Below, piece after piece: positions 28,762 through 36,636 of a DNA stretch of 64,000 bases; the stretch's first letter is position 1, and each line of letters begins with the position of its first letter. This DNA is from an uncultured Collinsella sp. (GTDB taxonomy: Bacteria > Actinomycetota > Coriobacteriia > Coriobacteriales > Coriobacteriaceae): assembly GCA_958435945.1 (NCBI GenBank), contig CAUBIC010000013.1, positions 11,255-75,254 of the forward strand, read 5' to 3'. The notes beneath the pieces were generated by a model. That model was not told the DNA's origin. It searched no databases and was given only the letters and a program-made list of their open reading frames with translations. The translations under genes and the position numbers were made by a program.

Positions 28762-30171
28762 TTACTCGCCCAGCAGGCTCTTGGTGATGGAAGCGGCGGC
28801 CTTCTTGCCGGCGCCCATCGCCAGAATGACCGTAGCGGCACCGGTGACGATGTCGCCGCCGGCCCAGATGCGGGGATCGGTGGTCTGGCCGGTCTCCTCG
28901 TCGGCGACGATGTAGCCCCACTTGTTGAGCTCCATCTTGCCGCCGATCTTGGCAGCGAAGGGGTTGGCGTTGGTGCCGATAGCCGAGATTGCGACGTCGC
29001 AGGGGATCTCCTCGATGGCGCCCTCGATGGGCACCGGACGACGACGGCCGGACTCGTCGGGCTCGCCGAGCTCCATCTTCTGGACCTTGACGGCGCACAC
29101 GGAGCCGTCCTCGCCAGCGACAAACTCGAGCGGGGAGACGAGCGGCAGAACCTCGACGCCCTCGGCCTTGGCATGGTGCAGCTCAGCGCGACGGCAGGGC
29201 ATCTCGTCCTCGGTACGACGGTAGGCGATGATGGCGTGCTCGGCGCCCAGGCGCTTGGCGGTACGGACGGCGTCCATAGCCACGTTGCCGCCACCAAAGA
29301 CGACGACGTTCTTGCCGTGCTTGGTGGGGGTGTCGTACTCGGGGAACTTGTTAGCCTTCATCAGGTTCACGCGGGTGAGGTACTCGTTGGCGAAGAAGAC
29401 GTTGGGCAGGTTCTCGCCGGGGACGTTGAGGAACTTGGGCAGGCCAGCGCCGGTCGCCACGTAGATGGCGTCGAAGCCCTGCTCGAACAGCTCCTCGGCC
29501 GTGGCCATGTTGCCCACGACGGAGTTGTACTCAAACTTGACGCCCATGTCCTCCAGGCCGTCAATCTCACGCTTGACGACTGCCTTGGGCAGACGGAACT
29601 CGGGGATGCCGTAGACCAGCACGCCGCCGCCGGTAAAGAAGGCCTCGAAGACGGTGACGTCAAAGCCGTTACGGGCGAGCTCGCCGGCGCAGGTGATGCC
29701 GGACGGGCCGGAGCCGACGACGGCGACCTTCTTGCCGTTCTTGGGAGCCATCTTGGGCGTGGAGGCGAGCTCGGGGCGGTCACCCAGGAAGCGCTCGAGC
29801 TGGCCGATGGCCACGGGCTCGGACTTCTTACCACGGATGCACTTGCCCTCGCACTGGTTCTCCTGCGGGCAGACGCGACCGCAGATGGCGGGAAGCATGG
29901 AGTCCTCGCGGATGGTATCGAGGGCGCCGCCGAAGTCCTTCGCGCGGATTTGCTCGATAAAGCGGGGGATGTTGATGTTGACGGGGCAGCCCTCAACACA
30001 GAACGGCTTCTTGCAGTTGAGGCAGCGCTCGGCCTCGGCCAGCGCCATCTCCTCGGTGAAGCCCTTGTCGACGGGGCGGAAGTCGCAGGCGCGCTCGGCA
30101 GCCGGCTCCTCGTTATCGGGGGTGCGGGGCGACTTCATATCGGCAACGAAACGACCGTTAACTAGTGGCAT
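28762..30171 (-). CDS. nfnB: NfnB-type large subunit of ferredoxin:NADP+ oxidoreductase (GltD-like)
   Basis: A 469-residue flavoprotein resembling glutamate synthase small subunit. It has an N-terminal bacterioferredoxin-like domain with two cysteine clusters (C-L-N-C-K-K-P-F-C-V-E-G-C-P and C-G-R-V-C-P-Q-E-N-Q-C-E-G-K-C) for [4Fe-4S] centres. Two dinucleotide folds follow (V-A-V-V-G-S-G-P-S-G-I-T and V-V-V-F-G-G-G-N-V-A-M-D) and A-G-G-D-I near the C-terminus. GltD alone is possible, but no large gltB lies nearby. Overlap by 10 bases with an NfnA-type gene points instead to NfnAB, which couples ferredoxin and NADH oxidation to NADP+ reduction by flavin bifurcation. Confidence 0.82.
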   Translation of the reverse strand: MPLVNGRFVADMKSPRTPDNEEPAAERACDFRPVDKGFTEEMALAEAERCLNCKKPFCVEGCPVNINIPRFIEQIRAKDFGGALDTIREDSMLPAICGRVCPQENQCEGKCIRGKKSEPVAIGQLERFLGDRPELASTPKMAPKNGKKVAVVGSGPSGITCAGELARNGFDVTVFEAFFTGGGVLVYGIPEFRLPKAVVKREIDGLEDMGVKFEYNSVVGNMATAEELFEQGFDAIYVATGAGLPKFLNVPGENLPNVFFANEYLTRVNLMKANKFPEYDTPTKHGKNVVVFGGGNVAMDAVRTAKRLGAEHAIIAYRRTEDEMPCRRAELHHAKAEGVEVLPLVSPLEFVAGEDGSVCAVKVQKMELGEPDESGRRRPVPIEGAIEEIPCDVAISAIGTNANPFAAKIGGKMELNKWGYIVADEETGQTTDPRIWAGGDIVTGAATVILAMGAGKKAAASITKSLLGE

Positions 30172-31001
30172 GCGCAGCTCTTTTCCTCATAGGCCTTGAG
30201 GGACGCGCCCTCTTCGGAACGGTAAGCGGCCTGGCGGGCACGAAGGTCATCCCAGTCGACCAGGGTGGCATCGAAGTCGGGGCCGTCGACGCAAGCGAAC
30301 TTGGTCACGCCGCCCACCTCGACGCGGCAGCAGCCGCACATACCGGTGCCGTCAACCATGATGGGGTTGAGCGACGCGGTGATGGGGGTGTCGTACTTCT
30401 GGGCGGTGAGGGTCGAGAACTTCATCATCGGAACGGGGCCGACGCAGAAGACCTGGCTCACGGCCTTGTCCTGCAGCAGACGCTCCAACGGAGCGGTGAC
30501 AACGCCCTGCTCGCCGTAGGAACCGTCGTCAGTGGTGATGTGGATGTGGTCCTCGTCGAGGAGCTCGCGGAACTGATCCTCCATGAGCAGGAGGTCCTTG
30601 GTGCGGGCGCCCATGATGGCGTGCACCTCGTGACCGGTCTCGACCAGGTGCTTGGCGACCGGGAAGGCAATTGCCAGACCGACGCCGCCGCCAATGACGG
30701 CGCAGGGGCCCTCGGCCATCTCGGTGGGAACGCCCAGCGGGCCCACGACGTCGCGCAGCGACTCGCCGGCCTCGTAGGTGGACAGCATCTCGGTGGTCTT
30801 GCCGATCACCATGAAGATGAACTCGACCCAGCCCTCGTCACCGTTCCAGCCGGCCAGGGTAAACGGGACGCGCTCGCCCGTCTCGTTGGCGCGAACCATG
30901 AGGAACTGTCCAGCGTGCGCATGCTTGGCGATTGCAGGCGCCTCGATGCGGAACTTGAACACCTTCTCCGAGAACTGCGTCTTCTCCAGGATCTTATACA
31001 T
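30162..31001 (-). CDS. nfnA: NfnA-type small subunit (FAD/[2Fe-2S] reductase)
   Basis: A 279-residue protein of the PyrK/ferredoxin-NADP reductase family. It has an N-terminal FAD domain with a segment reading G-Q-F-L-M-V-R-A-N-E-T-G-E-R-V-P-F-T, an NAD-binding domain (V-I-G-G-G-V-G-L-A-I-A-F-P), and a C-terminal segment V-D-G-T-G-M-C-G-C-C-R-V and a later F-A-C-V-D-G that fit the Asp-plus-Cys [2Fe-2S] site of NfnA. Homology to PyrK is an alternative, but no pyrD is adjacent and the GltD-like partner follows directly. GAGAGGGG precedes the start on the minus strand. The 373-base upstream gap holds repeats only. Confidence 0.82.
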   Translation of the reverse strand: MYKILEKTQFSEKVFKFRIEAPAIAKHAHAGQFLMVRANETGERVPFTLAGWNGDEGWVEFIFMVIGKTTEMLSTYEAGESLRDVVGPLGVPTEMAEGPCAVIGGGVGLAIAFPVAKHLVETGHEVHAIMGARTKDLLLMEDQFRELLDEDHIHITTDDGSYGEQGVVTAPLERLLQDKAVSQVFCVGPVPMMKFSTLTAQKYDTPITASLNPIMVDGTGMCGCCRVEVGGVTKFACVDGPDFDATLVDWDDLRARQAAYRSEEGASLKAYEEKSCACH

Positions 31002-31176
31002 AGAACCCCTCTCTTGTTAGGGCGACCGAACCGTGCCTCCACGGAAATGGACGGTAGCCCGAATAAAACCGTACGCGCACAGGCGTTGTGCAGACATACG
31101 GTGCAAATTATACCCTCATGGACATGTCGCTTACGTGTATCTTCGGCGGTTGGGAGCAGGGTTTATCCACTTTGGC

Positions 31177-31215
31177 CTACCAAATAGGGGCAGGTTTATT
31201 TTGGTCAGTTTTATC
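31177..31215 (+). repeat. Short dispersed repeat (GGGACAGGTTTATTTT family), degenerate copy
   Basis: CTACCAAATAGGGGCAGG then TTTATTTTGGTCAGTTTTATC resembles the repeat at 16228 with changes. It lies between nfnA and pth beside a long GC hairpin. Confidence 0.55.
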
Positions 31216-31227
31216 GGGTAAAACGGC

Positions 31228-31269
31228 AAAGGGGGCCGGCCTCGGGTTGTGATGAGGCCGGCCCCCTTT
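31228..31269 (-). terminator. Strong hairpin downstream of pth
   Basis: AAAGGGGGCCGGCCTC (31228-31243) and its perfect complement (31254-31269) form a 16-bp stem. On the minus strand it is followed by GCCGTTTTACC, a modest T-tract, so it may terminate pth transcripts. Confidence 0.6.
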
Positions 31270-31330
31270 GGGGTGCTATGTGCGTATGGCGGCGCGCGGT
31301 TTATTGCGATGCGCAAATGGAGCGTTTCCG

Positions 31331-31377
31331 CAGGTAAAACCTGCCAAAATAAACCTGTCCCTAAATGGTAGGTTTTA
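31331..31377 (-). repeat. Short dispersed repeat (GGGACAGGTTTATTTT family), copy at pth stop
   Basis: On the minus strand it reads TAAAACCTACCATTTAGGG, ACAGGTTTATTTTGG, CAGGTTTTACCTG, nearly identical to 16228-16276. The TAA is the pth stop codon, exactly as at purF. Confidence 0.7.
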
Positions 31378-32004
31378 GTGCTTGCCGTTGGCGGAGGCGG
31401 CGCCGTTGACATGGTCGCGGGCATAGACCACGCCGTGCACGATCGCCAGGCCGGCGGCGTCGGCCGCGCGGGCGCAGGTGTCCTGGAAGTCCTCGGCCTC
31501 GCGGGCGCGCAGCTGCTTAAGCACGTAGTCGGCGACGGCCATCTTGCCGGGAGGGTTGCCGATGCCGGTGCGGATGCGGCTGAAGTCGCGGCTGCCCATC
31601 TTGTCGATGATGGAGCGCAGGCCGTTGTGGCCAGCATGGCCGCCGCCCACCTTGACGCGAACATCACCGGCGGGAATATCGAGCTCGTCGTGGATCACGA
31701 GCAGCTCCTCGGCCTTGATCTTGTACTCGCGGCAGAGCTTGGAGATGGGACCGCCCGAGGTATTCATGTACGACTGCGGCTTGACCAGCACAATCTGGCG
31801 CTTGCCGCCCTCTTCCTCGGGGTCGTTGATGTTGATGAGTGCGACCTCGGCGCCGGCCTGGTTTTTCCAGTACGTGACGCCGGCCTGACGGGCCAGCTCG
31901 TCGATTGCCTTAAAGCCGGCGTTGTGGCGGGTCTCGGCATACTCCTCGCCCGGGTTGCCAAGTCCGGCAACCATGCGAATCTTGAGCGGCTGTGCAGCTG
32001 CCAT
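31375..32004 (-). CDS. pth: Peptidyl-tRNA hydrolase
   Basis: Pth recycles peptidyl-tRNA released during translation. The 209 residues fit bacterial Pth. They include G-L-G-N-P-G-E-E-Y near residue 15, catalytic His in T-R-H-N-A-G-F, Y-M-N-T-S-G, the catalytic Asp in H-D-E-L-D, and the G-G-G-H-A-G-H-N-G-L-R-S segment. The start at 32004 is preceded by GAAAGGAC on the minus strand. In many Gram-positive genomes pth follows glmU and prs. Here a nuclease-like gene and two repeats intervene. Confidence 0.96.
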   Translation of the reverse strand: MAAAQPLKIRMVAGLGNPGEEYAETRHNAGFKAIDELARQAGVTYWKNQAGAEVALININDPEEEGGKRQIVLVKPQSYMNTSGGPISKLCREYKIKAEELLVIHDELDIPAGDVRVKVGGGHAGHNGLRSIIDKMGSRDFSRIRTGIGNPPGKMAVADYVLKQLRAREAEDFQDTCARAADAAGLAIVHGVVYARDHVNGAASANGKH

Positions 32005-32118
32005 GTTTGTCCTTTCGTTGATTTGTCGCCTGCTATGGTGAGCGACCCTGCTGCCGCTGTCAAATGGAGGGCGATTGAGGTTGTTTGGGGGCGTTTGGAC
32101 GGCCGTCGAAATCCGAGG

Positions 32119-32322
32119 TGGACAGCTAGTTCAGAAACGTATAAGTTCTGAGGATTCGAATTGCTCAATTCAATGCCGATGCGTTGTTTTGGAGCTTTAG
32201 TTAGCCCATATGACGCTGTTTTGAAGTCTACCCTGCCTTCAAATAGGGCGAATGGTATAGAGATAGCTGCAAAACAGCCTAATTCAATATGTCTAGTTAT
32301 ACGTATTTGAACTAACTGTCCA
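32119..32322. repeat. 204-bp element with terminal inverted repeats, copy A
   Basis: The left end TGGACAGCTAGTTCAGA and the right end (reverse complement TGGACAGTTAGTTCAAA) are inverted. GTATAA follows each about 20 bases in. Internal pairing includes GCTGTTTTG with CAAAACAGC. Copy B at 33649-33852 has the same length, ends and orientation and a shared core of the type GTTKTTGAAG...ATGGTRWAGAGAT but is otherwise diverged. There is no open frame. The region is AT-richer than its surroundings. The two copies bracket the gene at 32356-33483. Confidence 0.78.
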
Positions 32323-32355
32323 GCCCTGTTTGACGGCGCACGGGTGATTCGCCGT

Positions 32356-33483
32356 TTAGACCGGTGCAAGGCCGATTCCGGCCCGCAGAGCGTTGAGCCA
32401 AGCGGCCTGACGCTTGCGATAGCCCTTGATGCGATATCGGAATCGGACTCCCGCGAGTCGATGCATCGTTTGGGCGAAGGCTTCGAGTGCAACAAGGTCT
32501 TTCATTTGGTCGCGATTGATAACCAGGACGTGGATGCCCATTGCCTTGAGGCCATTATTTCGATTGCCATCGTGGATGCGAGCGTTTTGAAGCTCATGCC
32601 CAATTCCGTTGTATTCGCTGTCGACTCCGGCTGCGGGGCAATACAGGTCGCAGATGGCGTAAGGGATGCCGGAGGACATGTTGACCGCAAGGGTGTCGAA
32701 GTCGATTCGATAGTTGAGTAGCAAGCCTCCCATAGGTAGGCTGCAACACCCGAAACCGCCAAAGCGCATGGGTGCTCCGAGAACGGCAAACATTAGGGAT
32801 TCGGCTGGGGATGCGGATCCGGCCCGGGCGAGTTTAACGGCCGTGCGAAACGAGGCGTACGAGCTACTTTTGGCGAACCGTGCGACCGCCTCGAGCTCTT
32901 CGATGGTCGTGGCGGGCTCGCATTTGTAGTGTGCCTGTTCATAGCGGGTTTCGTTCTGTTGCTCGGCCACCGACTGGTTGCCCAGGCAATCAAGATCGCC
33001 CGTCGCCGCGCAGCCATCGCCCTTGGGCCAGATGTCGTCATGGGCAATGGGGTATGTTGCCCCGGGAGGAAGGGAGTAGGTTCCGAGCAGTTCCATGAGA
33101 AGCATCAAGGTTTTGGCGACTGATTCATTTTTGGAACAAAGCATGGCTGTCACGGCGGGAGACGTTGCGTAGATGTCGGCCTCGACGTGCATAATTGCAC
33201 CTTCAGGAAGCGGAGCGGAGAGAATATGCTGAAGAAGTCGCTTGTCGGGGCGTCTGTTGTCTTCGTCTGAAACGAGAAGATCGAGCAGTTCGGAATCATC
33301 TTCATTCCAGGCATCGAGTATCGAAAGTGCGCCAAAGTCGATTGCGTCATTATTGGGAATGCAGCTAGCCAAGGCCTGTGCTTGCTGTTCACTATCAACG
33401 AAGTCCCAGGGTAGGGCAGAGTACGCCCGTCGTGCGCGACGAATTGCGCGGAGGGCGGAAAGATATGAAATCACGGTCGTCAT
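32356..33483 (-). CDS. Putative PD-(D/E)XK nuclease-like protein (Vsr/DUF559-like C-terminus)
   Basis: A 375-residue protein not recognised over its full length. The first ~200 residues are without clear motifs. Then comes L-A-R-A-G-S-A-S-P-A-E-S-L and an M-F-A-V-L-G segment, as in AbiEi-like or DUF559 proteins of Coriobacteriia. The last 130 residues resemble a Vsr/DUF559 fold: A-I-C-D-L-Y-C-P, then V-D-S-E-Y-N-G-I-G-H-E, R-I-H-D-G-N-R-N-N-G-L-K-A-M-G-I-H-V-L-V-I. A D-L...E-Y-N arrangement, with Asn where Asp or Lys is usual, may mean altered activity. It lies between prs and pth, flanked on both sides by a 204-bp repeat. Confidence 0.6.
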   Translation of the reverse strand: MTTVISYLSALRAIRRARRAYSALPWDFVDSEQQAQALASCIPNNDAIDFGALSILDAWNEDDSELLDLLVSDEDNRRPDKRLLQHILSAPLPEGAIMHVEADIYATSPAVTAMLCSKNESVAKTLMLLMELLGTYSLPPGATYPIAHDDIWPKGDGCAATGDLDCLGNQSVAEQQNETRYEQAHYKCEPATTIEELEAVARFAKSSSYASFRTAVKLARAGSASPAESLMFAVLGAPMRFGGFGCCSLPMGGLLLNYRIDFDTLAVNMSSGIPYAICDLYCPAAGVDSEYNGIGHELQNARIHDGNRNNGLKAMGIHVLVINRDQMKDLVALEAFAQTMHRLAGVRFRYRIKGYRKRQAAWLNALRAGIGLAPV

Positions 33484-33648
33484 AGCTATAAGGTACTAAT
33501 CCGTTGGCGAAGTGATACTGCCGTATCGGTCTTTTCGCTCAAAGGGGTGTCGCGCGCCGCGGGCGGTAGCGTGATCATGTGGAATGCCTTGAAAAAGTGG
33601 AGAATGGAGCGATGGGCTGGCCTTGGAGGCATCAGCTGAGGTGGGTGT

Positions 33649-33852
33649 TGGACAGTTATTTCAGATTTGTATAAGGCGACCGGGGCGTATTGCCGTTGTT
33701 GAAGGAATCGGTGGGCAAAATGGGGCCAACGGCATGGTGAAGAGATCCATAGGCGGAGGGATCGAACGGAATTATGCCGGCAAGAGCGCTTTCGACGTAT
33801 TAAATGGCCCAAACGAATGCCTAAATTAATACAAATCTGAACTAACTGTCCA
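33649..33852. repeat. 204-bp element with terminal inverted repeats, copy B
   Basis: The left end TGGACAGTTATTTCAGAT and the right end (reverse complement TGGACAGTTAGTTCAGAT) are inverted. The length is exactly that of copy A (32119-32322), in the same orientation. Inner pairs include GCCGTTG with CAACGGC. It lies 165 bases upstream of the nuclease-like gene and 23 bases from the prs terminator. Confidence 0.78.
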
Positions 33853-33875
33853 TGGCGGGTTGTCGAGGGGTAGAA

Positions 33876-33905
33876 AAAGGGTCGGAAGCGAGCCTCCGAC
33901 CCTTT
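33876..33905 (-). terminator. prs terminator
   Basis: AAAGGGTCGGA (33876-33886) and TCCGACCCTTT (33895-33905), followed on the minus strand by TTTTTCTA, sit 34 bases after the prs stop. Confidence 0.85.
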
Positions 33906-33938
33906 AAAAACACCAAAGATGATGCGATGCACGCTGGA

Positions 33939-34925
33939 TTACAGCGCGAAGTCGCCGCCGACGAGCGTGGAGACGGGCTCCTCGTGGTAAACGGCGGAGA
34001 TGGCCTGAGCGAACTCCTCGGCGACCGAGATGGTCTTGATCTTGCCGCCGACCTCGACGGGGATGGCATCGGTGACGAGGCACTCGACGATCGGGGCGTC
34101 GTTCAGGCGCTCGATGGCCGGACCGGAGAAGATGCCGTGGGTGGCGCACACGTAGATGTCGCCGGCGCCCATGGCCTTGAGCTCCTTGACGTTGGCGCAC
34201 AGGGTGCCAGCGGTGTCGATCATGTCGTCGTTGATGATGCAGGTCTTGCCCTTGATGTCACCGATGATGCCCATGACCTCGGCGGCGTTGTGGCGCGGAC
34301 GGCCCTTGTGGGCGATGGCCAGGTCGCAGCCGAGCATGTCGGACAGCTTCTTGGCGGCCTTGGCACGACCCACGTCGGGGGAGACGACAACCAGGTTGTC
34401 GGTGTCGAAGTGCATGTTGTTGTAGTACTGGCCAAACAGCGGCAGCGCGGACAGGTGGTTAACCGGGATATCAAAGAAGCCCTGGATCTGGCCCTGGTGC
34501 AGGTCGAGGGTGATGATGCGGTTGACGCCGGCGCGCTCGAGCAGGTTGGCGACGAGGCGGGCGGTGATGGGCTCGCGCGGGCCGGCCTTGCGGTCCTGGC
34601 GGGCATAGCCGTAGTGGGTGATAACGGCGGTGATGGAGCGGGCGGATGCGCGCTTGGCAGCGTCGGTGGCGATGAGCAGCTCCATGAGCATGTCGTTAAC
34701 GTTGCCGCCGGCCACGGACTGAATCAGGAAGACGTCGGCGCCGCGGACGGTCTCGTCGTAGCGGGCGTAAATCTCACCATTGGCGAACTGCTTTAGCGTA
34801 AGGCCCGAAAGCTCGACCCCAAGGTACTCAGCAATCTTCTGAGCGAGGGGACGGTTGGAGGAACCGGAATACACGCGGATGGACTTGCGCATATTCTCCG
34901 ACTTCTCGGGATCATTAATCGGCAT
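33939..34925 (-). CDS. prs: Ribose-phosphate pyrophosphokinase (PRPP synthase)
   Basis: Prs makes PRPP from ribose 5-phosphate and ATP, feeding PurF and pyrimidine synthesis. The 328-residue length fits class I. It has F-A-N-G-E-I-Y near residue 47, D-V-F-L-I-Q-S, the Y-G-Y-A-R-Q-D-R-K ATP loop, D-L-H-Q-G-Q-I-Q-G-F, V-V-V-S-P-D-V-G-R and the PRPP loop I-I-N-D-D-M-I-D-T-A-G-T. Start 34925 has AAAGGAGAAG 4 bases upstream on the minus strand. The next Met, about 12 residues in, is a weaker choice. It follows glmU, a common gene order. Confidence 0.96.
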   Translation of the reverse strand: MPINDPEKSENMRKSIRVYSGSSNRPLAQKIAEYLGVELSGLTLKQFANGEIYARYDETVRGADVFLIQSVAGGNVNDMLMELLIATDAAKRASARSITAVITHYGYARQDRKAGPREPITARLVANLLERAGVNRIITLDLHQGQIQGFFDIPVNHLSALPLFGQYYNNMHFDTDNLVVVSPDVGRAKAAKKLSDMLGCDLAIAHKGRPRHNAAEVMGIIGDIKGKTCIINDDMIDTAGTLCANVKELKAMGAGDIYVCATHGIFSGPAIERLNDAPIVECLVTDAIPVEVGGKIKTISVAEEFAQAISAVYHEEPVSTLVGGDFAL

Positions 34926-35069
34926 TACCCTTCTCCTTTATACATCGAATGCCATATAGATGCCTTGTTGCATTGTAACCGTGCGGCGGGGTTTATCGAG
35001 TCTTGATAACGTCTTTACCGTCAACGGACACGAACCGACCACTCATCCGGTCGCGCAGGTCACGATAGA

Positions 35070-35102
35070 AAAAGGAGCCGTCCCCATGGAACAGCTCCTT
35101 TT
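35070..35102 (-). terminator. glmU terminator
   Basis: AAAAGGAGC (35070-35078) and GCTCCTTTT (35094-35102) form a stem followed on the minus strand by TTTTCTATCG, between the glmU stop and prs. Confidence 0.75.
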
Positions 35103-35117
35103 GTGCTTGGCGAAACG

Positions 35118-36530
35118 TTATGCCTCGTCGTCCTCGTGCAGACGGCGACGGTAATCGGCGGCCCAGCCCTCAATATTTACCTGACGGGCGCGGCCCAGGC
35201 CGAGCGCGTCTGCCGGGACCGGCTCGGTGATGACGGAGCCGGCGGCAACGAGCGCGCCGTCGCCGATCTGAGCGGGTGCGACCATCATGGTGTCGGAACC
35301 GATGAAGGCGTCCTTGCCGATGACGGTCTTGTGCTTGTGAACGCCGTCGTAGTTGCAGGTGATGGAGCCTGCGCCCACGTTGACGCCGGAGCCCATGGTG
35401 GTGTCGCCGATGTAGGACAGGTGCGGAACCTTGGAGCCCTCGCCGATAGTGGACTTCTTGATCTCCACGTGCGTGCCGGCCTTGGAACCGTCGAGCATGT
35501 GGGTGCCCGGGCGCAGGTAGGCGCGCGGGCCGCAGTCGACGCCGTTCTCGATGACGGCCTCGATGGCGATGGTCTCATCGATGGTGCAGCCGCTGCCGAC
35601 GGTGGTGTCGGTGAGGCGGCTGTTGGGGCCGAGCTGGCACTCCTCGCCCACGGTGACGTGGCCGATCAGATGTGTCTGCGGCCACACGACGGTGTCGCGG
35701 CCGATAACGGCATCGGGGCCGATCCAGGCCTGCGTGGGATCGATGAAGGTAACGCCCTCGGCCATCCAGCGCTCGTTGATGCGGTCGCGCGCGATGGCGG
35801 TGAGCTGCGCGAGCTGGATGCGGCTGTTGACGCCCAGGCCGTCGCGGTAGTCGTCACAGTGGAAGATGGAGACCGCCTGGCCGTGACCCTTGAGGATCTC
35901 GAGCATGTCGGGCAGGTAGTACTCGGACTGCGCGTTGTCGTTGCCGATCTCGTCGATATGCGCGGCAAGCTGAGCGCCGTCGAAGGCGTAGCAGCCGGCG
36001 TTGCACTCGAGCAACGTGGCGGCCTGCTCGGGCGTGCAGTCCTTCTGCTCGATGATGCGCTCAATCTGGCCGTCGGCGCCCAGCTTGATGCGGCCGTAGC
36101 CGAAGGGGTCGGGCGGGGTCATGGTCATGACGGTGCAGGCGAGCTCGCCGGTAGCGACGGTCTGCGCGAACTTGGCGACGGTGTCGGCGGTGATGAGCGG
36201 CAGGTCGCCGTTGAGCACGACAACGGGGCCTTGCGCGATGCCGCAGGCCTCGAGTGCGACCTTTACGGCGTGGCCGGTGCCCAGGCGCTCGGTCTGCTCG
36301 ACGCACTCGACCTTGGTGGCGCTGTTGGCGTAGGCGCCGTCGATAAGGGCGCGCATCTCGTCGGCGTGGCTGCCGATGACGACCACGACGCGGCTGCAGC
36401 CGGCCTTGATGGTGGCGTCGACGATCCACTGGACCATGGGCTTGCCCAGGATCTTGTGCGAAACCTTGCAGTGGTTCGACTTCATGCGGGTGCCCTCGCC
36501 GGCGGCGAGGATAATTGCGGTTGCGTCCAT
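35118..36530 (-). CDS. glmU: Bifunctional UDP-N-acetylglucosamine pyrophosphorylase / glucosamine-1-P acetyltransferase
   Basis: GlmU acetylates glucosamine-1-phosphate and makes UDP-GlcNAc for peptidoglycan. The 470 residues hold an N-terminal nucleotidyltransferase (I-I-L-A-A-G-E-G-T-R-M-K-S near residue 7; L-G-T-G-H-A-V) and a C-terminal left-handed beta helix with hexapeptide repeats (I-G-P-D-A-V-I-G-R, V-G-A-G-S-I-T-C-N-Y-D-G). The open frame extends to 36755, but the conserved N-terminus starts at 36530 with AGGAG before it. It heads the minus-strand glmU-prs set. Confidence 0.95.
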   Translation of the reverse strand: MDATAIILAAGEGTRMKSNHCKVSHKILGKPMVQWIVDATIKAGCSRVVVVIGSHADEMRALIDGAYANSATKVECVEQTERLGTGHAVKVALEACGIAQGPVVVLNGDLPLITADTVAKFAQTVATGELACTVMTMTPPDPFGYGRIKLGADGQIERIIEQKDCTPEQAATLLECNAGCYAFDGAQLAAHIDEIGNDNAQSEYYLPDMLEILKGHGQAVSIFHCDDYRDGLGVNSRIQLAQLTAIARDRINERWMAEGVTFIDPTQAWIGPDAVIGRDTVVWPQTHLIGHVTVGEECQLGPNSRLTDTTVGSGCTIDETIAIEAVIENGVDCGPRAYLRPGTHMLDGSKAGTHVEIKKSTIGEGSKVPHLSYIGDTTMGSGVNVGAGSITCNYDGVHKHKTVIGKDAFIGSDTMMVAPAQIGDGALVAAGSVITEPVPADALGLGRARQVNIEGWAADYRRRLHEDDEA

Positions 36531-36636
36531 GTGATCTCCTGTTACGTTATAGAGACGTGTGTTTGGAAACGATACACGGCGCAATATGATACCGCAGGCA
36601 TATGATGAGCGCGTAGCGATTGGCGCGTGACGGCCG

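Noticed and set aside
28762..30171. gltD of a glutamate synthase operon
   Set aside because: No gltB is adjacent, and the overlapping partner is an NfnA/PyrK-type subunit, so NfnB fits better.
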